In this document: positions 11,661-24,782 of the stretch, piece by piece | Layout of the letters: each line of letters opens with the position of its first letter | Numbering within the stretch: the first letter of the stretch is position 1 | Source of the DNA: Lepturacanthus savala | Taxonomy: Eukaryota > Chordata > Actinopteri > Scombriformes > Trichiuridae | Assembly: GCA_030544235.1 (NCBI GenBank) | Contig: CM060472.1 | Span: forward strand, 24,577,224 to 24,641,223 | Length of the DNA: 64,000 bases | Reading direction: 5' to 3' | Notes under the pieces: generated by a model | What the model saw: only the letters and a program-made list of their open reading frames with translations | Database searches by the model: none | What the model was told of the DNA's origin: nothing | Translations under genes and position numbers: made by a program

Positions 11661-12304
11661 CGCTCAGTTTTATACGGGGGTGTTTGAGGTGTGTATGTGT
11701 GTGTATGTGCTTGTGCAAGCCATCTCTGTAAAGAGCCTGCTAAAAACAATAGCCCCAGATTGCACTGCTGATCAGGAGGGGTGGGTGCATGCGACTGGAG
11801 TGGAAAACAGGGAGGAGGGAAGGAAGGAGGGGAGGGAGTGAGGGAGGGAGAAAAAACTGAATGGAGGGATGAATGAATGAGGACTAAGTCTTTTCGGGAG
11901 GCTTCGGTTTTTCCAAATGTGAAAAGATCTGGCGTATACCATGGGGGGGGGACAGAATGTACAGCAGGTTGTTAGAAGGGGAAAGCAGAAAGGGTGAAGC
12001 TACCACGCTAAAGCCGTGTGACTCTGCAGGGCTTCTTTTGTGTGTGCGGGAGAGAGACAGTGAGATACCGTGGATGGAAAGACGGATGAATATCAAGGTA
12101 GAAAGAGAAAGCAGTGAAGAAAAAGTGTGTGTGTGTGTGTATGGGCAGAAGGGGGGGTTTGAGAAACAGACAGGTGTGTAATTGAAAGATCTGGCCTCCC
12201 TCTATCCCTTCTGTAATCTACTGACTGGTTATAATCCATATTAGTATTGGAGTAGATTAACTGATGATTTACTGTCATGTTGACTTTCATAATGCACCGT
12301 GAAA
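11661..12304. other. Purine-rich non-coding DNA after the candidate first exon
   Basis: GGAGGGAAGGAAGG-type purine runs at 11810-11850 and mixed sequence; no exon is recognised. Confidence 0.4.
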
Positions 12305-12429
<125 letters not shown>

Positions 12430-12564
12430 TTGGTCAAATATAGCGACACATATCCTTGACATATATACATGCAACATATGCACACATATATGCATATTTA
12501 CTAAAAAATAAATATAATAAATAAATATACTGGGTCAAATCCAAAATGTTGCTGCGTGCGTAAT

Positions 12565-12822
12565 TAGAGCTCAACTTAATTGTTGACTACTTTGACTTGA
12601 TTTTTAGTCTATGAATCTTTTTGAGTACGTTTTTAAGAAGATAAGTCAAAATTCTCTGATCTCCACAATTTAAGTGTCAATATGTTCTGGTTTCTTCAGG
12701 GCTCTGTGACAGCAAATAGAATACCATGGGGTTGAGGTCATCTTGGTCTTTGGGAAACAATTAATTGCAAAAATATTCATCAGATTAATTGATAATGCTA
12801 ATAATTTTTAGTTGCAGCTTTA
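12565..12822. mobile_element. MITE with AGCTGCAACTAA-type inverted ends
   Basis: The right end (ATAATTTTTAGTTGCAGCTT) is inverted relative to the left (AGAGCTCAACTTAATTGTTG). I recognise this as a diverged copy of a very common teleost element with ends like GAGCTGCAACTAACGATTA. No coding capacity and no sure target duplication. Confidence 0.6.
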
Positions 12823-15184
12823 ATGATAATTTAAGACGTGTTTGGTATATATGTAGGTATAAATGGTTGCCTATATATATTTATAAACAAGTAAGCTACA
12901 TATACCTACTTCACATGTAGACTATATGTAACTATAATGATACATAATGCAGATATGCTCTTATGACATTCTTCGAGGATGTATAAGAATATACAATGTA
13001 TTTTAGATGCCTGTCACATTTAATTACTGTCATTGCAAATGTGCAATGACTGACATAGATTTAGTTCTAGAGCTAAGCAGCAGCTGCACACTGTGGTCAT
13101 TCATCAAAATATGAAGATTATAACCCAGTTTACATGAATGAATAAACAGCAAGCAGCACTATAACATGTATGTGCGCTGAATGCACAAGTATGTTCACCG
13201 GAATGTGCCTGTGTGTGTGTGTGTGTGTGTGTTTTTTCTTTCAGTCTATAGATGGAATGGTGGCTGCATATGGTATTTACTCTGCTGTTGCTAGGACACT
13301 CCCTTTGAACATTTTAACGGAGCCTTTTCATTGGCCTGCTGTGATGATGCAAGATTCCCTCACCCCAAATCTTTCCTGAGCACCCATAGAAACATGCCCG
13401 TCTGCATTTCCTCCTCTCTCCTCGTGTTCTTCTCTGTCACTCTTTGTCTCACACCACCACCACCACCACCATCACTTCCTCCCCCTCCTCATCTTCTCTC
13501 TCCTTTTTGCCCGTCTCTCCGTATCTCTCCTTCTTCTCTAGTCATTTACTCAGAAGTTTATGCATTCATCTCCCTGATAACCGGTTCCCCAAAATCACCC
13601 TGGTATGTTCTGTCACTTCCTCCTCCCTCATCCAGTCAAGCCCGCCGCAAAATCGTGTTGACAGCGTGCGGCGGCATCTTCCAGTGCTGCACAATCGTTC
13701 CGTCCTGCTGTTTTGCAGAGGATTAGTGCCCCGTGTGTCAGTCTCCCAATGTCCCATTTCCACTGTCCATATGAGGTGTGCTATCCTATTAGGCTGCCTT
13801 AGCATGGGTCAGGATTATCACGTTTGACAAGGCGGAAGACATGATTGGGGAGGGGGCTGGAGGTGGAGGCATAAAAGACTGTCTTTATGTTTCTCTAGAT
13901 GTATGTCAAACGTTTCCCTTGTAACATTCGCAGCAATTACCCCAAGTTCACAACTACACCACATTCCCCAAGATAATATGTATTTTTCACTATTGGTATG
14001 CGACCCTATGGCTCTAGGATGCCAGTTATTATATGCTGAGGGACTGGGAATAGAGAGCATGTAAGGTTAGAAAGAATGAGGGGGAAAAAAGGCGAGAAGA
14101 GGGGAAAAGATGGGCTCTTTCCTTTACACTGCATCATTATTTGTCAACTCTGTAGCACTGTCAACAGTCCATCAGGTGTAATGATGTGTAATGATCTCCT
14201 CCAGCTTTCAGCGAACTCAACATTACTGAGGTCGCAGCACCAACTGACACTCTATGAACAAGGCGGGCGAGCTGACAGAGTCACAGTGCGCAGCTCCGCT
14301 AAAGTGTCGCGGGTTCACGCCTGAAAAAGGTTTCATCAAAACATTTTGACACGAATAGATGCAAAGGCAAACGCCTGCGACAGCATTTTGCAGGCTGAAG
14401 TGTATAGCATCTGTCTGCCGCTAACCGACAGAACGTAATCATCACAATTTTATAATAAGTTGCTAGAGTTATTTTAGAAACAACATTTGACAATGTCATA
14501 TCCTCGTTTGGTGGAGAATGTATTTTTTTTTTTAATTCCAAACCGTCTTTGAACATCCTGTAATCTACAGCTGTAAGTGCTGAGCATTGAGAAGAGCAAC
14601 AAAGATGTTATTATTGTTATTGTTGCTCAATCAAGTTGAAAGCAAAAACTGATATTTTTTTTTTCAATTTAGAAAGCTCATTATACAGACTTTTACTGAT
14701 GTATTAAGAAGCCAGAAACAAGTGGATAGACAGCCATGTCACAGTCGATGCTTTGTTTCAAAAATCGTGGTCCATATGTTTGTCCATGTGGCACAACTGA
14801 TTTCCTCAGAATTCCTGACAATCCACATTTCACCTAAACACTCGTAATCTCGTTGGCCGGCCCACCCATCTGTCCAGCATCAACATCTGTCATCCAAACA
14901 TCTGTCACTTTACGCTTGCGGGTGATGTTCTTTTTGTGCCTTTCTTTCTTTTTGTTTTCACGGAGTTGGATCAGACTCCTGTTGTATCCAGGGTTGCAAT
15001 AATTTATGAATTTGATATACGATTCTTCTCTACATGGTAATCTTGTGGGTTTTTTTTAATCCAGTAGCGTCAGGAATCAGGCTTTACTTAACAGAGATGA
15101 TCCTGTTAAAGGGTTACATGGAGGAGTGACAGGGAGGTGAGGGTGGGTCAACATAACTTAGCAATGAGGATAAAGAAGTACTAC
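12823..15184. other. Presumed 5' intron, no gene seen
   Basis: Contains a TG run (13212-13231), a (CAC)n patch (13451-13470) and a pyrimidine-rich stretch (13420-13540). Frames crossing these are low complexity. Confidence 0.45.
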
Positions 15185-15710
15185 ACGAAGCCAGTTTTAA
15201 ATTTCCCTTCTTGCTGAGAGTTAGATGAGAAGATTAACACCACTCAACACCAAATTTAAAGCTACAGGCAGCAACCAGGAGTAGAAAGATTTGAAATAGG
15301 TGAAAGCCATTAGCCTGGCTATAAAGGAAATGTCATCTCCTTACCACTCCTTTAGCTCATTAGTGGATTGTATTGTTGTTATTCCATACAACAACCAGAG
15401 TGCCTTCACAGCCATCATTACTATGAGGTTGCCAGGCAACCAATGGAGACTTGAGGAAGTTAGTACTCCCAGCAAAAAAAAAATATTCAGCACATAACCT
15501 GACTGATGTGTGTGTACACTCCAGGTTAAATAAAATATATGTTTATGACACAGCTTTAGAGAAGCCGGAAACCAGGTCTTCTTACCTTTGAACAGATCCA
15601 GGCCAGCTGTTTCCAGTCTTTGTGCTAAATTAAGCTAACCATCCACTGGCAGTACCTATTAATCAACTATACAGGGTGGTATCAACTTCTCATCTAACTC
15701 TTAGTTATAA
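15185..15710. repeat. Fold-back interspersed repeat
   Basis: The left arm has GAGAGTTAGATGAGAAGATT (from about 15217). The right arm has its inverse, CTTCTCATCTAACTCTTAGT (near 15690), plus GGCCAGCTGTTTCCAGTC. The roughly 100-base imperfect arms face each other across about 250 bases, giving a long fold-back unit. The family is abundant in fish. Confidence 0.6.
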
Positions 15711-18506
15711 AAAAAAAAAAAATGAATGAGCTAATTTTAATGTAATTTTAAATATTGCTAGAACAGTCGATAAATGTAGTTTCTTGCAATGTCACTTGTT
15801 TCCCATCGCAACTTAAATTCCTCAACACCATCAACTGTGTCAGTATCTTGAAACAGAGACTCTTTTTACAGGCTTCATTTGAGGAAATCAGATTTAACAG
15901 AAAACTTTCAGATCATTCCAATTGTTCTCAGAGAAATGAAACTGGGGACATCAACACTTGATTAAAAAAAACATATCCAACATGATTTTGAAATGATGGA
16001 TTTGTTAATTATTATATCTATCGGGTAATACTACTGGATCAGTGGGAAAACAGATAAAGGAGACAGAGATTTAATTCCTCATGACAAGGAGGCAGAGATC
16101 TGATAACTCTTCGATCATATTACCTAACTCTTGATGTTGGGTGACACTTGAGGAAACTACTGAAGTCCTATTAAACTCTGTTATCATCCCTGTCCTGCTG
16201 AAACTCTTTGAAACATGCAACATCACATGCAGGGAGACACGGAGACGGGCGAATGGTGAATCCTCTCCCGCCTCTGCGGGTCCCCTTCTAACCGGACATG
16301 ACTGGGCTTGTCTAAGGCTCTGGAAATAAACGAGGAGAGGGCGAATTTCTGGATGTAATCGGATTACCTCAGATCGGCTCTCCGAGGGCTTCCTACAGTT
16401 TTGTGGTCTGTTGTCTGTCGATCAGATCAATGTCGATCGCTGTCCATTAATGTCGATGAATAGCCCAAGTGCCTGCCCTCTGGTCACATTTAAGATCAAT
16501 ATCTTAAAGAGAGGAAACAAGACAATATTGCAATTAGTGTGTAATAAATGAAGAGGCAAATGATCTACTTAGCGACTGTATCTCAATTGAAGCTCCAGCT
16601 CTCTTAATATTACTAATATTAAGTGCATGTGCCTGTGTGTGTGCCTGTGTGTGTGTGTTTACCGGATCTGCTGTGGGCACACTAGGATGCTGGCAACCAC
16701 ACTTATATTTATTGTTTGATCCGGCCTGTGAGGCTAAACTCATAGGCTCTCTATATTTCTCCCCCCTTTTCTGTGCTCAATAATTAGTTCAGCTCGAGTC
16801 AGTGAGGATTTTTTTTCTGCTGTATGTACAGTACCAGTCTTTTTTGCAAACAACAAAGAGTAGACATGTGACTCAAAAAATAAATCACCAGATGGAGAAA
16901 ACCACCAAAAAAACAGCCAAGATCTCAAACTTTCACTCCAGGGACCAGCTTACATATCCCAAATAAACTTCTTTCTCTTTTCGGTTTATTCCCATCTTGT
17001 TCAATCAATTCTTTTTTTTTTTTCTGCGAGTCAGCTGAAGCCAATACCTGACATCAATTCCAATTTCCCATGTTCGAGAGCTGCTGCTGCTGTCCTGCCC
17101 CTCCCTGAGGGACAGGGAATAGTGTAACGCTGCATTCTCTGCCATGTGAGACACACTGCAGCACAGTGTGATGGAGCATCGCTGCTGTCAAGGACAAGCT
17201 GGCTCTTCCCCCTCTGTTTAGGGTGTAGGACTTCAACACAGGCTGAATATAGATTCTAGGTCAGGCCAGGGTCAGAGGTCACCCCATCCATGCGTTCATT
17301 CTCTGTGGTCATGTGCTGTGGCCCAGGGGGTGAGAGGCACATGCTCTGGTGTAGGGCTAAACTACACACTAACTTAGATTTAGCAGCCATTTGTTTTTAC
17401 ATCATTATTTACTCAGAGATCTACTTTTCTTCTTTAGTTAGTTCATGTTAGTGGTTTGTAAATTTGCCGCGATCAATCAACAGCGAGTGACTTATCCGTC
17501 CTCTCAATGTCATTTTTAGTCAATACGGAAGCTGCCAAAGTGGTTGCCAGAAGATAGACATAGAATAAATCTGCCAATTTCTGAACTGCTGCTTTTGGAA
17601 GCTGAATTGCAACATTATGAAGCTGAATCGATCTCATCCCCACATGGTGAAGAGAGGTTGGGGCTACTTTCATATCACCTTTCTAGGGCTCTGGCGCAAT
17701 AAATTTTCTGTAAAAGGGTCGAAATTCTGTAAAAACGACTCCCTTTAAAATATTCTTCTTTATATTAAAAAAAAGTAATTTGATGCACCTGACAAAGAGA
17801 CAATCTGGGCTCAAAACATTGTACTCTTTGTGAAATAAAGAAGAATATTACACAATATTCTCCATTATATACAAACAATAAATGGAACTATGCACACAAT
17901 TCTGAAAATGTGAAGCTGCTGTATCAATAACGTGGCTGCAAACTGCTAAACACTACACACATTGCTGTTGTTCTCACTAAACTATCATCCAAAATTGTCA
18001 TATACAACACTGTAAAACTACAAAAAAAATCATTATTTTTCACACCTGAAGAAGTCTAGGCTTTAAAATATAACACCCTGCTTACCAATTAGCAACAACT
18101 TCAATCTGATAATAACATAAAAGAGCCCTCAGGTGACCTCAACTGTGTTGGGAACAAAAAGGGAGCTGAGGAACAAAAACGAGCAAGAGGAGCAATTTCC
18201 AATTTCATTCTTGTGTGCCAACAAAAATGTCAATTTCATCATTACATCCACAAAACACAATCTTACTGTAATGATTCTCATTTTAGTTATCGGTGCAATT
18301 ACTGTCGGTGTTTCTATAATGGGAAACATTTGTGCATCTCAGAACTCAGCAATGTTTCAGTATTATGAGTATCAGCTCATTAAATAGATTCTGGGACAGT
18401 AATTGTGACAATGCAATATTTATATGACATATTCACAGATATAATATGGCAACTGTCTTTATACTGCAGGAATCATGAAATTGCAACCTACTTGGTGACA
18501 AAAAAT
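15711..18506. other. Presumed 5' intron, no gene seen
   Basis: The segment 16360-16460 holds repeated TCGAT cores (GTCGATCAGATCAATGTCGA) and may be a regulatory element. The parts near 17785 and 18040 look like LINE 3'-end debris (CACCTGACAAAGAGACAATC; CACCTGAAGAAGTCTAGGCT). No frame is supported. Confidence 0.4.
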
Positions 18507-18842
18507 GGTGGCGCAGGGGTTAGCACTGTTGCCTCACAGCAAGAAGGTCGCAGGTTCAAGACCTCCTTGGTCCGGGGTCTGGGACCTTTCTGTGTGGAGT
18601 TTGCATGTTCTCCCCGTGTCTGCGTGGGTTTTCACCGGGTACTCCGGCTTCCTCCCACAATCCAAAAACATGGTGAGGTTAATTGGCAACTCTAAATTGC
18701 CCGTAGGTGTGAGTGTGTGAGTGAATGGTGTGTGTGCAACCATCTGGGGTGTATCCCTGCCTCTCGCCATAACGCGCTGGGATAGGCTCCAGCAGACCCC
18801 TGTGACCCTAATGAGGAATAAGCAGGTATAGAAAATGACTGA
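18507..18842 (+). mobile_element. tRNA-headed SINE copy, near full length
   Basis: Same family as the copy at 50822-51190 but on the plus strand: A box in TGGCGCAGGGGTTAGCA, B box in GGTTCAAGACC, a body with CATGTTCTCCCCGTGTCTGC, and an end at GGTATAGAAAATGACTGAC. No clear target-site duplication is visible, so it is probably older. Confidence 0.8.
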
Positions 18843-19769
18843 CATTTCTAAATAATTTTATACATTTGAATATGTAACATCGCCACATAAAGTAAAAACT
18901 AAAAATAGTGTTTTAACTGCAACTAATAACTGTAAGACAGACTAAGTAAATGCATGTTTTTGGACTTATGTTGTGCAAGATTCTTTTGAATTGAAGAAAA
19001 TCCAGGATGTGGACAATGATCCAGATATAGTCAACCATTTTCTTTTTTAATTTTGAGATTTGTGCAACATGTGCACCAATCAAACTATTTAGTTTTTCCC
19101 TCCAAAGATTTAAAGGCCTAATATGTAACCATTTTTTTGTTTAAAATGTCTTAAAATGTGCCTAAAGTTTTCATACAATTTTTTTGTAATATTTTTACAT
19201 CTTTGTCTTTGCCAGTATCTTTAGAAGCGAATGAAGGCATTTAGTCATCGGTTGTCTGGATCTTCTTGAACAATGAACATTGAAGGAATTATACCCAGGA
19301 GAAATTGACTGCAGGGCAATGAGGACATCAACTGCCATAATCCTATGCTACTTCATGACACAATCAACAATGCATATTGTTTTCAACTGTGTTCTCTTAG
19401 CTACTATCTGGTAAAGGTGGAAAAAGCATTATGGAGTTGGAAATGCAGCGAGACAGAAAGGAAGATAATGAGATATGTTGAGTGATGAGGAACATTATGA
19501 GGAGGTATTGCTGTAAGATATGTGGACGGTGCACAAGCACAATGCGTGACTGTGTTAAAGAACAGAACAGGAGAACAGTGGCAGACGAGCAAAGAGACGG
19601 GGCTGGGACGAAAGAGTGAAGGAGAGTTGAAGAAGAGAATGAAAAGTCAATGAGATATGAGGGAGTACAGTCTAAACTGCCTTCATGTACTTCATGTTGC
19701 ATTGTCGTCCTTGTCCTCTGTTTAACACTCTCGCACGCAAACATGAATTGAATTAAATTTGAGGCAAAC

Positions 19770-20680
19770 AAGTTCAAGGTAAGGCACGTTTATTTGTATA
19801 GCAAATTTCAACCACAAGGTAATTCACAGTGTTTTACATAAAACATTAAAAGCATCTAAAAACAGTTGATTGAAATGCTAAAAAATATTAATTAAAAATT
19901 GAAAACAAAAACAAGAAAAAAAGTTACAAGTGAAAAGAAAAAGAAAATGTAAAAATGACATCATCGATAGGCAGCAGCACTTAAAAACTGTGAGAGTTGC
20001 AGCAGACCTCCAGTTCTCTGGAAGATTGTTCCAGATGTGTGGGCCATAGAAACTGAACGCTGCTTCTCCATGCTTAGTTCTGGCTCTGGGAACAGAGAGC
20101 GGACCTGTCCCAGATAATCTAACAGGTCGGGATGGTTAATAAGGGATCAGCAGATCAGAGATATACTTAGGCATTAGACCATTCAGTGCTTTATAACCTA
20201 GAAAAAGTATTTAAAATGAATTCTTTGGCAGACAGGCAGCCAGTGCAAGGACCTCAGAACTGGAGTAACAATATCTATGTTTTATATATGTCTTAGTAAG
20301 GACTCAAGCTGCAGAGTTTTGAATTAGCTTCAGCTACAGTAGTCAAGTCTACTGAAAATAAAAGCATGTAGAAGCTTTTCCAAGTCTTGTTGAGACCTAA
20401 GACCTTTAATCCTTGATATATTCTTCAGGTGGTAGTATGCTGACTTTGTGACCATTTCAAGATTCAAGTCTGAGTCCTCTTTGACTCAAAAAACAATTAC
20501 AATTTCACCTTTTTTTAATTGGAGAAAGTTTTGGCACATCTAATCATTTATTTGCTAAATGCATCGTATAGGATTATAATCTCCTGGCGATATGGTGATG
20601 GTAATTTGTGCGTCATCTGCACAATTATGGTAATTTATTTAGTTTTCTTCCATAATGTTAGCTAGAACAAGCTCAATACT
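19770..20680. repeat. Diverged teleost interspersed repeat, copy 2, longer
   Basis: It begins with the TTTATTTGTATAGCAAATTT block followed by a segment ending CAGTGTTTTACATAAAACAT. Later blocks include AACTGAACGCTGCTTCTCCA, CCATTCAGTGCTTTATAACC and AGTAGTCAAGTCTACTGAAA. All are familiar from a very common teleost interspersed repeat. No intact frame. Confidence 0.6.
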
Positions 20681-20772
20681 AAACCGAATTAAATCAATTT
20701 CAGGTGAATATGCACACACAATCATAGTACAGGCCTCTGCACACAATTCAAAACAACAAATTTGATTAACTT

Positions 20773-20775
<3 letters not shown>

Positions 20776-20818
<43 letters not shown>
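20776..20818. repeat. (CA)n microsatellite, 43 bp
   Basis: Uninterrupted CA; a (TG)n run in the opposite sense follows at 20950-20981. Confidence 0.97.
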
Positions 20819-20949
20819 ACCCTGACCCATAAAAAACAGCATGTAAGCAGTCCATCAGGGACAAAGAAGCGTCTGTACAGATGTATATCGCTTCTGTCTT
20901 TGTTTACTCATAGCAGGGGGTCAGGGAAGGACAAGGGAAGGGGGGCAAG

Positions 20950-20981
20950 TGTGTGTGCGTGTGCGTGTGTGTGTGTGTGTG
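20950..20981. repeat. (TG)n tract with GC interruptions
   Basis: TGTGTGCG units then pure TG, ending in a G7 run. Confidence 0.9.
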
Positions 20982-21599
20982 GGGGGGTTGCATCAATATC
21001 CACATCACACATGCACATACACACATTGCAAGCCGAGTGCATGTAGGCCCCTAAAAGGTTATAGCGCTCCTTTGATCGCAGCTAATTGGCATCCCACAAC
21101 ATAAATAAAGATAACAAGAGCTCACTGTATATCCTCTGACAGCTGAGGCGCAGAGAAAGCTGCTCTTAAAACTGAAAACCAAGGGTGTCATTTTCCCAAC
21201 TCTGCCCCCTTTTTTTTTTCCATGGTTCAAAAAACCCCTGAGCCAAACTGGGGTATTCAAATATTAATGCCTACATTAAATAAAAAGCGTATTAATCTCT
21301 GTGGTCGAGAAAAGAGAGCAGAACACTGACATTATGTTACCAAGAATCTCCTCTGTTAGACAACGAACAGGATATATACGGCATGTGACACATACAAATG
21401 CAGCACAAACATTTAGGCACTTAATGCACATAAACCTTCGTAATATCTCGACACAATAAACAGACTTCAGAGCTCGGGTTTTATCCACCTCTGAGCAAAT
21501 AAGCCATGAAATCCCTCAGTTGCTGCCCCACTTCTTTATTTCACTTGAAGAATGATCACACTGGAGCGTGTTACACAATGAAAACGGATTCAAGTGCAG

Positions 21600-22260
21600 C
21601 TTAAACATGCCGTACCAACTCCCTCTGTCATTTCCCTCTCTCTCTCACTCACTCTATCCTCCCCTTTTTCTTTGTCAGCCTTGGAGCGGAGAATCAAAAT
21701 GCTCATTTGCAATCGCCCTTTCATGAGGCACCATACACTCCTCTGGACTCGTTCGGTGCGTGTGTGCGCGTGCGTGTGAGAGAGAGGGAGAAGGGGGGGG
21801 ATGGGGTGATGCTGAAGAACCTCCTCCTTCCATACCCGTCTCTCTCTTTTGCTCTTTGCCACTCCATCCTTCCTTCTCATGCTCAGTCGCTCTCCTCTTT
21901 TTTATTTTCCTTCTCCCTCCTGACCCCAGCGAGGGACGGCAGTATTTCGACTTGTGTACGAATATGCACGTGCGTATGTGTGTCCTTAGTGATGATCTAT
22001 CTGGGTCTGACACTGCCACCTCCTATTTACTCCAGCTAGAGCTTTGTCAGTACATCTCCGCTCCTCTCCTCTCCTCCTTTCCTCTCCTCTCCTCTCTCAT
22101 CTTCTCTTTTCTCATTCTCTCTTTCTATTGTTTTGTGTCATCTCTCTCCTCCACTCATCTATTCCCTTTATCTCCCTTCTCCCCTCTTTCCTTTATCTTT
22201 CCTCTCCTCCGCTCTTTTCTTAATCTTTTTATGTTTCCTCTCCCCCATATAGGCCTAACA
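21600..22260. other. Pyrimidine-rich stretch
   Basis: Over 600 bases dominated by CT, with TCTCCTCTCC runs at 22050-22110. The open frames here are low-complexity Ser/Leu/Phe artefacts of composition. Confidence 0.6.
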
Positions 22261-22327
22261 TTTACATTATATCATTTGCCAGCATCAAAAAGTCGGTAGA
22301 CCAGAAGATTTACAGAGTTTTACTTGA

Positions 22328-22345
22328 GGGGGGGGGGGGGGGGGG
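22328..22345. repeat. Homopolymer G18
   Basis: Eighteen consecutive G residues; prone to quadruplex formation and to sequencing error. Confidence 0.9.
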
Positions 22346-23239
22346 TATTTCACTCTACATTCCTCTTCTCCTCCCCACTTTCTCTTAAAACACACATGCG
22401 AGCTGCTGATGACTGCACTCGTCTCTATCTTCAGGGAGAATATGCTGAGAACAAAGAAGTAAAGGATGGAGGGAGAGTACAAACGGCACGGACAGAGGAA
22501 GAGGTCAATAGGGTTTTGCGGTGAGAAGATGAGTTAATAAAAGACTGTATAAAAGAGGGAATGGGAGTGAACAGGGGCCGAAAAGAGGGGTGTGTCGAGA
22601 GAGAGAGAGAGATAAGAATAGGAATAGACACTGTTCAGTGAACAGAACTAACATCAGCTGCAGAACATCAGACTGTCAACAAAACAGACAGATGTCTCCT
22701 CACAATAACTTTGTGATATCCTGCCTTTTTTTTTTCTTCTCCACTCTCAGATCCTCTGACTCAGTCATCGAGCTCTATCTGAAATACTGTACATGCTGCG
22801 TTTAAAGAACTGTCCTGGCACTCGACCTTGCTTACAGTGTCTATTCCCTCTCTGAAAACATCAGCTCAAAAATCAAAGTCATCGAGCTCTGACTGATTGT
22901 TCAAATTTAAAAAAAAATGGAATGTTGATGGAATGGAATGACACTGTTTGCATAGACGGATTGAAAGACATATTAATGAAAAAAGAAGTAAATAAATGAG
23001 TGTAGAAATAAGAGATGCCGATGCTTCAATAGGGCACACAGACTGGTTTCATGGGCATAATAATAGTGTGAATTATTAAATTGTTAATCTGAAATTAAAC
23101 ATCTACTATACTGGATTTTTTTGGGGGGGGTGACAGTGTTCTTTACCACAATCTAGCAGCAAATGATAGAAAATCTTTTGGAGAAATGCGGTTTATTGAT
23201 TTCAACAACTCACTAAAACAATTCATGTTGGCTTTTAAA

Positions 23240-23413
23240 TCGATCCGAGTGTATAAAACAAACTAATTTAGATTTGTAGACCAAAAGATAGAATCTTTAA
23301 AAGGGCGTGAGAAGGCACAGGCAGCCAGTTCTAACTAGGTGCTTTTGGACAATACAAACATGCTATATATTAAATACTATACTATGAAAAATTACAAAAT
23401 AGGTCCCCTTTAA
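23240..23413. repeat. Fragment of the TAAAGGTCCCATATT repeat, opposite end
   Basis: The stretch ends in AATAGGTCCCCTTTAA, an imperfect inverse of the start motif at 8289. Only the terminal part is recognisable. Confidence 0.35.
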
Positions 23414-23489
23414 ATATGTTAAGTGTATGCATGTGACTGTATGCGGTTACATCTCAAACCCACATCTATCACACACAGATGGAGCTAGA

Positions 23490-23800
23490 AATTGAAGTTT
23501 GCGTTTGGATCAGATTGAGCAGCACTGAGGAAGCAAACAGGTGGCACGATGCTCAACTGCCAAACTCAAACACTCAATTAATTAGCAGAATTGGAAAGAG
23601 TAATCCATCAGAATGCGTAGTCAGGGCCCTGAAGCTGCAGCAAAATTAGATGTCTGCTTTCATTTTGATTTGATAAAAAACATTAATAGTTGTAATGGCC
23701 GCAAAGAGCTGGTTTCTCATTAACAGCCTGTAATTTTTAAACATGACAAAATGTATGAATTATGAGTTCATGAGGGCCTTCCAGTGTTGGCAGAATACAA
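23490..23800. promoter_or_regulatory. Candidate conserved non-coding element, ATTA-rich
   Basis: This unique-looking stretch, free of the repeats around it, has CAATTAATTAGCAGAATTG and several further ATTA/TAAT cores with ATG-rich spacers. Such texture is typical of vertebrate conserved non-coding elements; conservation itself is untested. Confidence 0.2.
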
Positions 23801-24280
23801 ACATCAAGACACGATTTAGATATGAGATTATGCCCATTTTAAGAATGATATCAGTCTTAATAGAGGCTACACAAGTTATGTTCAGGTAGAAAGAAAAATA
23901 TAATGAGAGAAAAATCTCACTCTAAGTGTAGTTGTTGTCAAATTTGTCCACTAATATTCAAATCTTCACCTCTCTTGACCTTTACCTTTTTTTTTTTTTA
24001 CTGAGGACAGATCAATAAGCTTTAGGCAAACGGTCAAAAAAAAGAGCTCCCTCAGAAAGCCAGAGGGAGTGTAATTCCAAAAGTGGATGGTGTAGTTTAC
24101 ATTCCCCTCAATTAGGAAAGTCAATGCTTTAGTGTCCCTCACACTCAAGAGATTACACAATATAGTCCGCCTATCAATCCATCCAACCCAATTGATTGAC
24201 AACACTGAACATTACCCGACTATGTGTTGCCATGAGAATAAGAGGCTGGGTTTCCCTGGCAACTGTTCGAGAAAAAAAGT

Positions 24281-24294
24281 CCCCCCCCCCCCCC
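24281..24294. repeat. Homopolymer C14
   Basis: Fourteen consecutive C residues following GAAAAAAAGT. Confidence 0.9.
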
Positions 24295-24595
24295 GCTGTT
24301 TGCACTCTCTCTTGATGAGATTTGATGATGCAACGGCAGCAGCAGCAGTGTTAATAGTTACACCAGTCAGCGGGTAAGAAAGCAGGAGTTGGTCGAGGCA
24401 CCCGATGAATTAGATAAGCTTATTGTAAGTAACAAGTTACGAGTTTAGTTCATTCTTGAAATGTAAAAATGGGAAGGAAAGAAACACTCTCTGGATTCTC
24501 AGATTAGAAAGATTTACGTTTTCGAAAAGTCAGACTGATAATTTAGGATTGAAGCTAGAGTGTTTCTGATGATGCTTATAACTGCTGTATATGAA

Positions 24596-24633
24596 CTTCA
24601 TACCTCAAATGGTGTCCCATTTGAGGTATGAAG
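24596..24633. repeat. Perfect 17-bp inverted repeat with 4-base loop
   Basis: CTTCATACCTCAAATGG at 24596-24612 pairs with CCATTTGAGGTATGAAG at 24617-24633 around the loop TGTC. A transcript would form a 17-bp perfect stem. No terminal motif of a known transposon borders it. Confidence 0.95.
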
Positions 24634-24740
24634 CACCAATCAATGTTATAATACCATTTGATCAAATGAGCAAAAATGATAACGGTCACAGCAAAGACCA
24701 CATCAGTGCAGTAACTAATTATATAAGATCAGCAAACACA

Positions 24741-24782
24741 GGAGCATTTAGCAGCTAAAGAGGAGCATTTAGCAGCTAAAGA
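24741..24782. repeat. Tandem duplication, two 21-bp units
   Basis: GGAGCATTTAGCAGCTAAAG plus A, repeated twice without change; looks recent. Confidence 0.95.

Noticed and set aside
13331..13827. Ser/Pro-rich frames
   Set aside because: They follow a (CAC)n and CT-rich composition; two frames are open at once, which points to low complexity.
18505..18575. Possible tRNA gene
   Set aside because: A- and B-box motifs are present but no cloverleaf arms or anticodon stem follow; the sequence continues as the SINE body and recurs five times.
21707..22299. 179-codon Leu/Ser/Phe-rich frame resembling membrane protein
   Set aside because: It lies wholly in a CT-rich tract, so hydrophobic codons (CTC, TCT, TTC) arise from composition.
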